A stretch of DNA of 64,000 nucleotides from Armatimonadota bacterium (GCA_016235455.1 JACRKZ010000068.1:1-64000), one strand, 5' to 3'; positions 39,439 through 48,490 are shown, counted from the stretch's first letter. Translations and numbers: made by a program. Notes: generated from the sequence alone by a model not told the origin.

Positions 39439-42417
39439 CTATTCAGCCGCGTCGTAGACCTTGGTGCCGTTCTGGCGCGCGGCGCGCGCGCGGCGGTCCA
39501 TCTGGGCCAGGCGCTCATACTTGGCCTCGCGCCGCTGGTCCACCTCGCACATCTGGAAGCCCTCGGCGTCGCATTCGGGCTTCTTGGCCAGTTGGTCGCG
39601 ACCGGCGCGCACAATGCCCAGCGCCTCGGCGTAGCCCGCCGCATCCCGCTCGCGCAGCGCCACCAGCGCGGGGCTCATCTCGGGTCGGTCGAAGCTGATC
39701 TGCGGACCGCGGTTGCTACCGAAGCCGGCCAGATCGAAGAACCGGAGGCCGGTCAGTTCGCCCAGGCGGTTGACACGGTCGTTGGGCAGCGGGCAGCGGC
39801 CGGCCAGGTTGTCGGGATAGGCACTGGCGTAGCTGGGGTAGTACGGCGCGTTGAGGTCGACCCAGGTGACAATGCGGTCGTAGCTCTCGGCATCGAGCTT
39901 GACGCCGTAATGGTCGGACTCGATGGCCTTGACCAGCCGACTGGCGTGGCTGCCCCACGACTTGGCCGGCAGGTTCTGGTGTGGGCCCGCGCCGGCCACC
40001 TTGACCAGCCCCTTGCGCCACAGTTCGTTGTACGCGGCGTTGAAGGTCAGGTCGCGGTCGCCCGCCAGGACCACGGCCTTGGCACCCGCGCCGCCCCAGT
40101 CGTGACACGGCAGGCACTGGCGGTCGAAGACCGGCTGCACTTCCGCGCGGAAGCCGAACTCGCGCGTGGGGCCGTGCCATTCGCGCAGCGTCGCGGGCGA
40201 CTTGGCGGCCGCGCGTTTGGCCTTGGGCGCGCCGAGCCGGTTGTCGTGGCAGCCCACGCAGCCCGCGCGCTCGCCCGGCTGCACCAGGGTACCGCTGCGC
40301 ATGGACTGCACCATGCGGCCGCGCTCGTCGAGCAGCTGGAAGTAGACGAACTTGCCCGACGGCACGCTGAAGTACGCGCTGCCATCGGGCTCGACCGGTA
40401 CGGTGCCGAGGATGCGCTTGTTGTTGAAGTCGTGCCAGTCCATGGCCGGCGCGGCGATGCCCTGGCCGCCCCAGGCCTGCGAGGCCCAGAAGCGCTTCTC
40501 GGGCGACTCCACCACACGCAGCGTCTTCACCTCGCCGCGCTTGACCCCGGCCATGTGCGTGCCGTCGTAGACATCGTCCACGTAGAACAGGCCGTCGCCG
40601 TCGCCCCACTCGCGCCGCACGGGAATGGCCGGCGGTCGCGGCCGCGAGCGCAGCGGCATAGGATCGAAGCAGCCGGCGCCTTCGATGTGCAGCAGCGTCT
40701 CGTTGCCCCAGGTGTCGAGCACATAGATGCCCATCTGCTCGCCTTCGCCAGTCATCCGCGAGCAGAGGATGAACTGGTCATCGAGCGGATAGGGATCCTC
40801 GTACTTGGGCCGCAAACCGGTGTAGGAATCGAATCCGCCCTGGTCGACGCGATCGATGGCGCCAGCCGGCCAGGTGCGCACCACGCCGCGCTTGCCGTCG
40901 ATGGCCTGGCGCCGATCAACGATGGCGATGGCGCCCCACGGCCGGTCATGGCACGAGGTGAAGGTGCAGACCACGGTCTCGCCGCCGGGCTGGCCCGGCC
41001 GGCCGGGCATGGGCCGCGCATCGATCACGCCGCCCGGCGAACTGGTGTTGTTGCCCCAGTAGACCACGTGGTTGGTGCCGTCGGGGTTGGCCGTCCACAG
41101 GCCCTGGCCGTCACCGAAGTTGCGGTCGACATACTCCCAGCGGTCATAGAGCACACGGCCGTCGGGCAGCAGCGCGCCATGGCCCTCGAACAGCGTGTTG
41201 CGCCCGATCTGGGTGATGTTGGCGCCGTCCGGCTCCATCAGGCACAAGTTGGCCATGATGTGACGGTTGCACATGCAGTACTTGGGCTCGCGCGTGCCCG
41301 AGAAGAGGATCTGGTCGGTCGGCAGGTAGAGCGGGTCGATGTCGCTCACACCGGGCAAGCGCGTGAGCTGCCGCAGGCCCTGGCCGTCGGCACCCACCTC
41401 GTAGATGTGGTAGTCGTCCTTGATGTCGCGCCGCATGGAGAACAGCACTCGCTGGCCGTCGAAATGCACTTCCGGGTCACGAGCGATGCCGGTTGGCGCG
41501 TCAACCAGCACGCGGCTCTGGTCGCTGGCCACGTCGAGCAGCCGCAGCGAGCCGCCGCCCACGAAGCTGCCGGTGTTGATCTCATTGGTCTGGAACATCG
41601 TCTCGGTGTTGTGGTGGTCTGGGCGGTACTGGGCACGCGACACGAAGACCAGCGGGTGCGCCAGCTCGGGATGCGCGGCCAACGCCTCGCGCCGCAGCGC
41701 GGCCAGCGCTTCGGGGTCGGGGTCGGCGCCCAAGGCCTGCACCTTGGCCAGCAGCGCGGCGGCGTTCGGGTAGCGCGGGCCGTAGGCCGTCCGCAGCCCC
41801 TCGATGGCGGCCTTGAGGCTGGCCGGCGTGCCCGCACCGAGGCGGGAGTCGGCGCCAAGCACGCGCTTGTGGCTCGCCCGGAGCTTGGCCGTGGCGTCGG
41901 CATCGATGGTGCCGCTCAGGTGCACATCATCGATGGTCACATGGCCCCAGCCGCCGTTCTGGCCGTCGATCAGCCGCAGGTAGACCAGTTGCCCGACCCA
42001 CGGTGTCGCGTCCCACGTCACGCGCTGCAGCGCCTCGTCGTTGATGCCGTGGGCGGTGAGCAGCGCCTTGCCCGACACGTCGCACAACTGCGCGGCGGTA
42101 TCGGCATGGCTGCCACCGCCGACCATCAGGCGCACAGCGCCGGCTTCGAGCCGCACCACGGGTGACTCGATCACGCCCGTGTAGACATCCGAGCAGGTCT
42201 GCTGCGGTGTCTCGAGCGTGGACAGGAACCACGTGCCCTGCTTGGCGACGTACGGCTGACCCGTGTTGCGGTAGCGCTCGGGCCGCGCCAGAAGCGCGCC
42301 GAAGCTGCCTTCGGTCACCTTCCAGCCCTGCATGTCGCCGGTCTCGAAGTCCCAGACGATCTCGGCGCCCCAGGTGCAGGTCACAACGGCCACAGCCAGG
42401 CTCAGCCAACGCCACAT
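39439..42417 (-). CDS. HzsA-related secreted dihaem c protein
   Basis: The 992-residue product starts at ATG 42417 with GGAG eight bases upstream and a signal peptide (LSLAVAVVTCTWG). A beta-sandwich (WDFETGDMQGWKV) is followed by a propeller (LVFVSRAQYRPDHHNTETMFQTNEI, SDIDPLYLPTDQILFSGTR, PDGTNHVVYWGNNT). The last third carries two haem-binding CxxCH motifs: CVGCH at 720-724 and CLPCH at 768-772. This is the layout of hydrazine synthase alpha-related proteins, which are common in planctomycetes and relatives that do not make hydrazine. It is likely a periplasmic redox or binding protein. No beta or gamma subunit genes are nearby, so hydrazine synthesis is not implied. Confidence 0.8.
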   Translation of the reverse strand: MWRWLSLAVAVVTCTWGAEIVWDFETGDMQGWKVTEGSFGALLARPERYRNTGQPYVAKQGTWFLSTLETPQQTCSDVYTGVIESPVVRLEAGAVRLMVGGGSHADTAAQLCDVSGKALLTAHGINDEALQRVTWDATPWVGQLVYLRLIDGQNGGWGHVTIDDVHLSGTIDADATAKLRASHKRVLGADSRLGAGTPASLKAAIEGLRTAYGPRYPNAAALLAKVQALGADPDPEALAALRREALAAHPELAHPLVFVSRAQYRPDHHNTETMFQTNEINTGSFVGGGSLRLLDVASDQSRVLVDAPTGIARDPEVHFDGQRVLFSMRRDIKDDYHIYEVGADGQGLRQLTRLPGVSDIDPLYLPTDQILFSGTREPKYCMCNRHIMANLCLMEPDGANITQIGRNTLFEGHGALLPDGRVLYDRWEYVDRNFGDGQGLWTANPDGTNHVVYWGNNTSSPGGVIDARPMPGRPGQPGGETVVCTFTSCHDRPWGAIAIVDRRQAIDGKRGVVRTWPAGAIDRVDQGGFDSYTGLRPKYEDPYPLDDQFILCSRMTGEGEQMGIYVLDTWGNETLLHIEGAGCFDPMPLRSRPRPPAIPVRREWGDGDGLFYVDDVYDGTHMAGVKRGEVKTLRVVESPEKRFWASQAWGGQGIAAPAMDWHDFNNKRILGTVPVEPDGSAYFSVPSGKFVYFQLLDERGRMVQSMRSGTLVQPGERAGCVGCHDNRLGAPKAKRAAAKSPATLREWHGPTREFGFRAEVQPVFDRQCLPCHDWGGAGAKAVVLAGDRDLTFNAAYNELWRKGLVKVAGAGPHQNLPAKSWGSHASRLVKAIESDHYGVKLDAESYDRIVTWVDLNAPYYPSYASAYPDNLAGRCPLPNDRVNRLGELTGLRFFDLAGFGSNRGPQISFDRPEMSPALVALRERDAAGYAEALGIVRAGRDQLAKKPECDAEGFQMCEVDQRREAKYERLAQMDRRARAARQNGTKVYDAAE

Positions 42418-42481
42418 GGCAACGTCTCCACAGTTGACATCAGAGTACCATCGTCGCATCCTCGTTGACCAGGAGCCCGCC

Positions 42482-44521
42482 ATGCAGTACCCGGCCACCC
42501 GCCACGACGACACCGTGATCGACGACTACCACGGCACGTTGGTGCCCGACCCCTACCGGTGGCTGGAAGACCCCAATAGCGACGAGACCGGCGCCTGGGT
42601 GGCCGCGCAGAACGAGGTCACCTTCGGCTATCTGCGCGACCTGCCGCACCGCGGGCCGATCGCCGAACGGCTGGAGCAGGTCTGGGACTACCCCAAGCGT
42701 GGGCTGCCCTTCCGCACCGGCGGGCGGTGGTTCCAGTATCGCAACAGCGGTCTGCAGAACCAGAGTGTGCTGTACGTCGGCGACGCGCCCGACGGCGAGT
42801 TCCGCGAGTTGCTCGACCCCAACGCTCTGTCGGCCGAGGGCACCGTGGCGCTGGGCGGCATCGCCGTCAGCGAGAACGGCGCCTATCTGGCCTACAGCCT
42901 GTCGTCGGCCGGCAGCGACTGGCAGACCTGGCGGGTGCGCGACATCGCCACCGGCACCGACCTGCCCGACGAGCTGACCTGGTCCAAGTTCTCCGGCGCC
43001 AGCTGGAGCCACGACCACGCCGGCTTCTACTACAGCCGCTACGACGCGCCGGCGGCGGGCGAGGAGTACTCGAGCACCAACCTCAACCAGAAGCTCTGCT
43101 ACCACCGCCTGGGCACGCCGCAGGCCGATGACGTGGTGGTCTATGAGCGCCCGGATCACCCGCAATGGGGCTTTGGCGGACACGTCACCGACGACGGCCG
43201 CTACCTGGTGATCAGCGTCTGGAACGGCACGCAGCAAGAGAACGCGGTCTTCTACTGCGACCTGGCCGAGCCCGGCGCGCCGGTGGTTGAGCTGCTGGCC
43301 GCATGGGACGCGCGCTGGAGCCTGGTCGACAACGATGGCGAGCGGTTCTGGCTGTTCACCAACAAGGACGCGCCCCGCAGCCGGCTGGTGGCCATCGACC
43401 TGAGCGCGCCGGACACGCTGGTCGAACTCATTGCCGAGGATGCGGACAATCTGCTGGGCCTCAGCCGCGTGGGTGACCGCTTCTTCGCCACGTACCTGCA
43501 CGACGCCCACAGCCGAGTGGTCTGTCACGCTTTAGACGGCACGCTCCTCGGTGAAGTCGCGCTGCCCGGACCGGGCACGGTGGGCGGCTTCGGCGGCCGG
43601 CGTGAGGACCAGCGCACCTGGTACGCGTTCACCAGCTTCACCGACCCCGGCGCCCAGTATGGCTACGATCTGGCCACCGGTGAGAGCACGCTGTTCTGGC
43701 GGCCGGAACTGGACTTCGACGGCTCGCGGTACGAGACCGAGCAGGTCTTCTTCGAGAGCCGCGACGGGACGCGTGTGCCCATGTTCATCACGGGCAGCCG
43801 CCTGACCGAGCGCACCGGCGACCGGCCGGTCTACTTGTACGGCTACGGCGGGTTCAACATCCCTCTCACGCCGGGCTTCGCGGTGACCATGGTGCCGTGG
43901 CTGGAGCGTGACGCGCTGTATGTCGTGGTCAACCTGCGCGGCGGCGGTGAGTATGGACAGACCTGGCACGATGCTGGTCGCCTGCACGCCAAGCAGAACG
44001 TCTTCGACGACATGATCGCCGCGGCGGAGTACCTGTGCACCGAAGGCTACACCAACCCCGGCCGGATCGCCGTCGCCGGCGGCTCCAACGGCGGGTTGCT
44101 GGTGGGTGCCTGCATGACCCAGCGGCCGGATCTGTTCGGCTGCGCCCTGCCGGCGGTAGGCGTGATGGACATGCTCAGGTTCCAGCACTTCACCATCGGC
44201 TGGGCCTGGGTCAGCGACTACGGCAGCGCCGACAACGCCGACGACTTCGAAGTGCTGATGAGCTACTCGCCACTGCACAGCCTCCAGCCCGGCACGGCCT
44301 ATCCGGCGACGCTGGTGACCACCAGCGACCACGACGACCGCGTGGTGCCCGCGCATAGCTTCAAGTTCGCGGCGGCGCTGCAGGCGGCGCAGGGCGGTGA
44401 CGCGCCAACGCTGATCCGCATCGAGACGCAGGCCGGCCACGGCGCGGGCAAGCCCACCGCCAAGGTCATCGAGGAGGCCGCCGACCGCCTGGCGTTTGCG
44501 CTGGAGGCGCTGGGTAGCTAG
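42482..44521 (+). CDS. Prolyl oligopeptidase (family S9A)
   Basis: The 679-residue product starts at ATG 42482 after AGGAG. The frame upstream is a shadow. It opens YPATRHDDTVIDDYHGTLV and PDPYRWLEDP, the family signature. A seven-bladed propeller (about 75-400) gates the site. The hydrolase domain has GGSNGGLLVGA with Ser535, then TSDHDDRVVPAHSF (Asp) and QAGHGAG (His). It cuts short peptides after proline. There is no signal peptide, so it is cytoplasmic. It ends six bases before a 52-bp hairpin shared with the convergent panB. Confidence 0.94.
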   Translation: MQYPATRHDDTVIDDYHGTLVPDPYRWLEDPNSDETGAWVAAQNEVTFGYLRDLPHRGPIAERLEQVWDYPKRGLPFRTGGRWFQYRNSGLQNQSVLYVGDAPDGEFRELLDPNALSAEGTVALGGIAVSENGAYLAYSLSSAGSDWQTWRVRDIATGTDLPDELTWSKFSGASWSHDHAGFYYSRYDAPAAGEEYSSTNLNQKLCYHRLGTPQADDVVVYERPDHPQWGFGGHVTDDGRYLVISVWNGTQQENAVFYCDLAEPGAPVVELLAAWDARWSLVDNDGERFWLFTNKDAPRSRLVAIDLSAPDTLVELIAEDADNLLGLSRVGDRFFATYLHDAHSRVVCHALDGTLLGEVALPGPGTVGGFGGRREDQRTWYAFTSFTDPGAQYGYDLATGESTLFWRPELDFDGSRYETEQVFFESRDGTRVPMFITGSRLTERTGDRPVYLYGYGGFNIPLTPGFAVTMVPWLERDALYVVVNLRGGGEYGQTWHDAGRLHAKQNVFDDMIAAAEYLCTEGYTNPGRIAVAGGSNGGLLVGACMTQRPDLFGCALPAVGVMDMLRFQHFTIGWAWVSDYGSADNADDFEVLMSYSPLHSLQPGTAYPATLVTTSDHDDRVVPAHSFKFAAALQAAQGGDAPTLIRIETQAGHGAGKPTAKVIEEAADRLAFALEALGS

Positions 44522-44526
44522 ACGGC

Positions 44527-44632
44527 GCTTGAGGCGAACGGTGTCAGGGCAGAAAAACGGTGTCAGGGACCGTTTCGCTCGCGAAACGGTCCCTGACACC
44601 GTTTTTCTGCCCTGACACCGTTCGCCTCAAGC
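44527..44632. repeat. Perfect inverted repeat with 52-bp arms and 2-base loop
   Basis: Left arm 44527-44578 and right arm 44581-44632 are exact reverse complements. Within each arm GTGTCAGG occurs twice, next to GAACG, AAAACG and GACCGTTTCG. It lies between the convergent prolyl oligopeptidase and panB genes, and the panB stop codon (44627-44629) is inside the right arm. Such a long perfect palindrome may be a bidirectional terminator or a REP-type mobile element. A related hairpin is at 56347-56379. Confidence 0.85.
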
Positions 44633-45469
44633 AGACTCGACCGCCTGGAGCAGCGCGCGCATGGTGTCCTCGGGCAGGGCCGAGCTGTGCTTGTCGCAGG
44701 GGAAAGCGCCATCGGCGACTTCGGCGGCGTAGGCGCGCAGGGCCTCGGTGGCCAGGTCGCCGAGCTTGGCATACTGGCCGGCATGGCGCGGCACGAAATC
44801 GGGGAACAGGCCCAGCAGGTCGTGCCAGACCTGAACCTGGCCGTCGCAGCCCGGGCCGGAGCCGATGCCGATAGTGGGCACGCGCAGGTTGCCGGTGACG
44901 CGGGCGGCCAGCGGTGCGGGCACGCATTCCAGCACGATGGCGAACGCGCCCGCCTCTTGCAGGGCCAGGGCGTCGTCGAGCAGTTTGCGCGCCTGAGAGA
45001 CAGTCTTGCCGCGCACGATCTGGCGGCCAAAGGTGTGTACCGACTGCGGCGTGTAGCCCAGGTGGCCCATGACCGGCAGGCCGCGCACGGTCAGCGCGCG
45101 GACCACGTCGAGCGCCTCGTCGGCGCCCTCGAGCTTGACGGCCTGCACGCCGGCCTCCTGGAACAGCCGCGCGGCGCTGCGCAGCGCGTCGTCGACCGAC
45201 GCGTAGGTCATGAACGGCAGGTCGCCCACGACCATGGCGTGGTCGGAGCCGCGCACGACCATCTGCGCGTGGTAGACCATGTGGTCGAGGGTCACGGGCA
45301 CCGTGGTGTCGTGGCCTTGGACCACCGTACCCACGCTGTCGCCCACGAGCATCAACGGCAGCCCGGCGCGTTCGGCCAGGCGAGCGGAGGTGTAGTCGTA
45401 GGCGGTGACCATGGCGAAGCGTTCACCGCGGCGCTTGAGTTCCAGCAGATCGCCGATGGTGACTCTCAT
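44627..45469 (-). CDS. panB: 3-methyl-2-oxobutanoate hydroxymethyltransferase
   Basis: The 280-residue product starts at ATG 45469, overlapping panD by four bases. It has [17 protein letters not shown] (20-36), [16 protein letters not shown] with the metal-binding Asp, [19 protein letters not shown], and [11 protein letters not shown], all characteristic. It makes ketopantoate from ketoisovalerate and methylene-tetrahydrofolate, a step to pantothenate. It is the last gene of the HTH-GNAT-panD-panB series. The last codons lie inside the large 44527-44632 palindrome, whose DNA therefore encodes part of the C-terminus. Confidence 0.95.
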   Translation of the reverse strand: MRVTIGDLLELKRRGERFAMVTAYDYTSARLAERAGLPLMLVGDSVGTVVQGHDTTVPVTLDHMVYHAQMVVRGSDHAMVVGDLPFMTYASVDDALRSAARLFQEAGVQAVKLEGADEALDVVRALTVRGLPVMGHLGYTPQSVHTFGRQIVRGKTVSQARKLLDDALALQEAGAFAIVLECVPAPLAARVTGNLRVPTIGIGSGPGCDGQVQVWHDLLGLFPDFVPRHAGQYAKLGDLATEALRAYAAEVADGAFPCDKHSSALPEDTMRALLQAVESA

Positions 45470-45879
45470 GACAAGCTCCCCAGCCGGTCGAGCACCGGCT
45501 CCTCGGGCGGCAGGATGCGCGGCCGGTCGATGGCGCTGACGCGGTTGTCCGCGTCGACATGCACCAGCGTCGGCCGGAAGTCGGTCAGTTCGGACTCGCT
45601 CAACTGGCAGTAGGCGATGACGATGACCAGATCGCCGGGATGGCCCAGGCGCGCCGCGGCGCCGTTGAGCGCGATGATGCCGCTGCCGGCCTCGCCAGGA
45701 ATGACATAAGTCTCGAAACGCGCGCCGTTGGCGATATTCACCACCGCAATCTGCTCATACGGCAGCAACCCGGCGGCGTCCATCAAGTCGGTGTCGACGG
45801 TCAGGCTGCCGACGTAGTTGAGGTTGGCGTCGGTGATCGTCGCGCGGTGGATCTTGCAGCGGCAGAAAGGTCTCAACAT
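45466..45879 (-). CDS. panD: Aspartate 1-decarboxylase
   Basis: The 137-residue product is taken to start at ATG 45879, with AGGGA eight bases upstream; ATG 45888 adds three residues but has no spaced ribosome site. It shows [22 protein letters not shown], where self-cleavage between Gly24 and Ser25 makes the pyruvoyl cofactor, plus [13 protein letters not shown] and [19 protein letters not shown]. It produces beta-alanine for pantothenate. It stands directly after a GNAT gene, which is notable because the E. coli maturation factor PanZ/PanM is also a GNAT. Confidence 0.95.
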   Translation of the reverse strand: MLRPFCRCKIHRATITDANLNYVGSLTVDTDLMDAAGLLPYEQIAVVNIANGARFETYVIPGEAGSGIIALNGAAARLGHPGDLVIVIAYCQLSESELTDFRPTLVHVDADNRVSAIDRPRILPPEEPVLDRLGSLS

Positions 45880-45890
45880 CACGGCCATCC

Positions 45891-46328
45891 CTAAAGGTCG
45901 CGTGCCAGGAAGACCACCGAAGAGTCGTCCGTGCCCGGCAGATAGCGGTCGTTGAACCCGCAGATGCGGAAGCTGTTTTGCAGGTAGAACTCGATCAATT
46001 GCCCGCCTTGGGGCTCAAAGTCCATGAGCACCAGCGCGCCCAGGCCCTTGGCCGCGGCCAGCAGCGCGTCGACCAGGATGCGGCCCTGACCATGGCCGCG
46101 GCGGTCGCGGCGGATGCTCAGGTCCATGATCCAGGCGACCTTGTTCCAGCGCCAAAGCTGGCAGCCGGCCACGCCGAAAGCTCGCCCGGCATCGTCGACC
46201 AGCACCACCCAGGTCTCGTGGTCCGAGCCAAAGGCCTTCTTGAAGGCCTCGGCGTCACGGCCGGTGGCGGTGATCGAAGCGCACAGGTCGGCGTCTTCCT
46301 CGCGCGCGGGCCGCGTGCTAGCTGGCAT
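45891..46328 (-). CDS. GNAT-family protein in the pantothenate operon
   Basis: The 145-residue product starts at ATG 46328, overlapping the HTH gene by 11 bases, and ends 11 bases before panD. The GNAT fold is seen in [16 protein letters not shown], in the beta-4/P-loop region [25 protein letters not shown] (R/Q-x2-G-x-G/A type, here RRGHGQG), and in [11 protein letters not shown]. It binds acetyl-CoA and may acetylate a small molecule or protein. Its position suggests it could trigger or regulate PanD cleavage in response to CoA, by analogy with PanZ, but there is no close sequence match that I can judge. Confidence 0.82.
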   Translation of the reverse strand: MPASTRPAREEDADLCASITATGRDAEAFKKAFGSDHETWVVLVDDAGRAFGVAGCQLWRWNKVAWIMDLSIRRDRRGHGQGRILVDALLAAAKGLGALVLMDFEPQGGQLIEFYLQNSFRICGFNDRYLPGTDDSSVVFLARDL

Positions 46329-46794
46329 GACGCTTCCCCTCTCCGGCTACCTCGCCGGCGCGAAACTGCCGGGCATCGCCCAGGCTGTCCAGTTCCGCGG
46401 CGTACAGCGGCATGACCACCTTGGGCCGCGACGCCGAGCGCTCGTCGTCGTCGTGGCGGAAGCCACGCCCCTCGCCCAGCCGGCCCAGATCAACCGCGTA
46501 TTCGCCCGGACCCACCGGCTTGTAGGGCACCTGATGGAGCCGCCTCCCAACCGCCGGCTGCGCCGGTTCGGTCGAGGTGCCGGACCCGTCAGCCGCCGCC
46601 GAATCGGCCGACGCGTCGGCCACGAGATGCAGTTGGTCGCGCAAGGCTTTGGCCCGCGCCACATCCGCCTCGCCCCACACGCGCCAGTTGCGCCAGTCCC
46701 GCGCCACATCGGTCAGGCGCCCCTCGGCGATCCACCGCAACAGCGTGTTCTTGGACACGCCAATGCGCGCCGCCGCCTCCGCCGTCGAGATCAT
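46318..46794 (-). CDS. MerR/excisionase-type helix-turn-helix regulator
   Basis: The 158-residue product starts at ATG 46794; the frame continues upstream through the operator but has no better start. MISTAEAAARIGVSKNTLLRWIAEGRL is a clear winged HTH of the MerR/HTH_17 type (shown here as two pieces: ISTAEAAARIGVSKN and TLLRWIAEGRL). The next 30 residues (RDWRNWRVWGEADVARAKAL) complete the wing. The C-terminal half has low complexity and no known ligand domain. A palindrome of 16 bp just upstream (46816-46831) is the likely operator, so the protein probably controls its own operon with the GNAT, panD and panB genes. Confidence 0.8.
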   Translation of the reverse strand: MISTAEAAARIGVSKNTLLRWIAEGRLTDVARDWRNWRVWGEADVARAKALRDQLHLVADASADSAAADGSGTSTEPAQPAVGRRLHQVPYKPVGPGEYAVDLGRLGEGRGFRHDDDERSASRPKVVMPLYAAELDSLGDARQFRAGEVAGEGKRHAS

Positions 46795-46807
46795 GGGTCG
46801 TCTCCAG

Positions 46808-46831
46808 GTGAGTACAGTGAGTATACTCACT
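46808..46831 (-). promoter_or_regulatory. Palindromic operator and -10 box of the HTH-GNAT-panD-panB operon
   Basis: AGTGAGTATACTCACT at 46816-46831 is a perfect palindrome, and a third GTGAGTA half-site in direct orientation lies at 46808-46814. On the minus strand TATACT within it can serve as a -10 box, so a bound repressor would block the polymerase. No consensus -35 is visible. Confidence 0.65.
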
Positions 46832-46888
46832 ATCCCTACAACTCAGCTTAGCACTGGCGGCACACCTGTCAAGCAACCATGGCGGGGA

Positions 46889-47233
46889 TCAGCGCCAGAT
46901 GACGGACTCGTAGTACTGCTCGACGAACAACGTAGCGGCACGAATGTCGTCGTCGGTCAGATCGAGCTGGTGAGCAGCGACGACCACGAGCTTGTCGTCG
47001 TCGTCGTTGGTGCGGTGGATGACCGCGAGGCAGTGGCCGCTGGCGCGGTCGACGGGGCGGTCGGCGCCCAGGTACCAGGCGTCGAGTTCATGGCCATCGG
47101 GCGACAGCGTGCCAGGCACGTAGCCGTAGTTCAGCTGGTAGATGATTTCGCACCGGGGGTGTCGGCTGCCCAGCGGGCGGTCGATGACCAGGTCAACGGT
47201 CCGTCCCAGGTACGAGCGTGCGTCAGTGGTCAT
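46889..47233 (-). CDS. Short inorganic-pyrophosphatase-like protein
   Basis: The 114-residue product starts at ATG 47233, within a longer non-coding frame. The pattern VDLVIDRPLGSRHPRC, YQLNYGYVPGTLSPDGHELDAWYLG and HRTNDDDDKLVVV is that of a family-I pyrophosphatase cut down to its core. The active-site signature D-x-D-P-x-D is altered to DGHELD, and the C-terminal part of a normal enzyme is absent. Short proteins of this kind are known in Firmicutes. Activity on pyrophosphate is uncertain, and another phosphate ester is possible. Confidence 0.8.
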   Translation of the reverse strand: MTTDARSYLGRTVDLVIDRPLGSRHPRCEIIYQLNYGYVPGTLSPDGHELDAWYLGADRPVDRASGHCLAVIHRTNDDDDKLVVVAAHQLDLTDDDIRAATLFVEQYYESVIWR

Positions 47234-47244
47234 GGTGCGGAGGA

Positions 47245-47276
47245 GGCCACCGGCGGCAAGGGCGCCGCCGGTGGCC
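47245..47276 (-). terminator. Hairpin after the lipoprotein gene
   Basis: GGCCACCGGCGG (47245-47256) and its exact complement (47265-47276) enclose 8 bases, starting 12 bases past the lipoprotein stop codon. There is no U-run, and the next gene in the same direction starts only 11 bases further on. Confidence 0.5.
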
Positions 47277-47288
47277 AGCGGCGAATGT

Positions 47289-48377
47289 CTAGAGCAGGCC
47301 CCACAGGACCATTTCGCTGCCGAGCTCAGCGTCGATGAAGGTGACCAAGACGCCTCCGACGACTTCGCCATCGACGACCGCGATCTCGTTGCCTTGGGCA
47401 TCGCGCAATGATCCGGTGAAGATCCCGCCGTCGGTGATGGTCATGTCGCAGTTCATGCCGTTGCTGGCCAGGCAGCGGATGTGCCCGCTGACCGTCATGT
47501 CACTCTCGGCCTTGGCCCCGCGGATCGGCGGGAGGGCATCCACGCCCGCGTACTTCAGGGACTCTTGCGTGCGCACCCACCACAGGCCGGTCTCGAACTG
47601 CTCGCCAATGCTGGTGGAGCCGGTGAAGTCCAGGCCAGTGCGGTTGCCGTTGAGGTAGCCGGTCAGAGTCATCGATTCCGAGCTGCGGTACAGCAGCGAG
47701 CCATCCTCCGCGCGGACCTCCACGGCGGCGTTGTGCCGACCGCTCATCTCACCGATCATGCTTTGCAGGCTGAGCAACGTGCCGGTCATCTCGGTCTGCA
47801 TGCGCACGGTCACCACGTCGGTGTCGAGCGCATAGGTGCCGTTGACACCCAGCACGACGCGGATCGCCGCGCCGTTGGTGATGGCGGCTTCCAGCCCCGC
47901 GGCCAGTTCATGCACGCCGTCGCGGCCCACGAGCTGTGCGCTGACGCTCTGCTGCGTGATGCGGACGGTGCCGGTCCAATGCAGGCCGGTGATGTCGTCG
48001 TGGTGATCGATGGTGGTCGTGCCGGGGGTGATGGTGGGCAGCGCCTCGATTTGGCGTTGGGCCAACCGGGCCACCGTCGCGGTGGTTCGCTGCCGGCGGG
48101 TGCGCACGTCGCCCAACGGGCCAAACGCGGCGCGGGTGTCCAGCCCGGTACCCAACCAGCTCAGCGCCCACAGCGCGTTGGCGGTACCGGTGCTGGTAAC
48201 GCCGCCATCGGCCAGGCCGCCACTGGCGGTGGACACGGCCAGATCGCGCATGCTGGCCTCGTCGGCCGTCGGCGCGAAGAAGCCTTCCGAGGGCGCGCCG
48301 ATGAAGCCGCTGCCACCGCAGCCGGCCAGCAGCACCAGGGCCACCACGGCCCCCAGTTGGTAAGTGAGTCGTCGCAT
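47289..48377 (-). CDS. Lipoprotein of unknown function
   Basis: The 362-residue product starts at ATG 48377. The lipobox LLAGC (Cys20) follows MRRLTYQLGAVVALV. The mature part is mostly beta, with repeated amphipathic strands (TVRITQQSVSAQLVG, VVTVRMQTEMTGTLLSLQ, SESMTLTGYLNGNRTGLDF) and the end NCDMTITDGGIFTGSLRDAQG. It resembles no domain I can name. It is likely anchored at the cell surface or outer membrane, with its strands forming a sheet or barrel-like structure. Confidence 0.8.
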   Translation of the reverse strand: MRRLTYQLGAVVALVLLAGCGGSGFIGAPSEGFFAPTADEASMRDLAVSTASGGLADGGVTSTGTANALWALSWLGTGLDTRAAFGPLGDVRTRRQRTTATVARLAQRQIEALPTITPGTTTIDHHDDITGLHWTGTVRITQQSVSAQLVGRDGVHELAAGLEAAITNGAAIRVVLGVNGTYALDTDVVTVRMQTEMTGTLLSLQSMIGEMSGRHNAAVEVRAEDGSLLYRSSESMTLTGYLNGNRTGLDFTGSTSIGEQFETGLWWVRTQESLKYAGVDALPPIRGAKAESDMTVSGHIRCLASNGMNCDMTITDGGIFTGSLRDAQGNEIAVVDGEVVGGVLVTFIDAELGSEMVLWGLL

Positions 48378-48490
48378 GGGCTATCTCCTCGCCTCTGGGA
48401 CAGAACATGGTACGACTGGTCCGGCCCTCGCCAGAGTATGGCTCCCGCGCGAGTGCGACGCAAGGCGATCAGGCGGTCGCTCCCGCGCGT

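Noticed and set aside
39421..42165. Long plus-strand frame opposite the HzsA-like gene
   Set aside because: Antisense shadow; the opposite strand has a signal peptide and two CxxCH motifs in order.
39439..42417. Evidence for anammox metabolism
   Set aside because: HzsA-related proteins are widespread outside anammox bacteria, and no other hydrazine genes are in the window.
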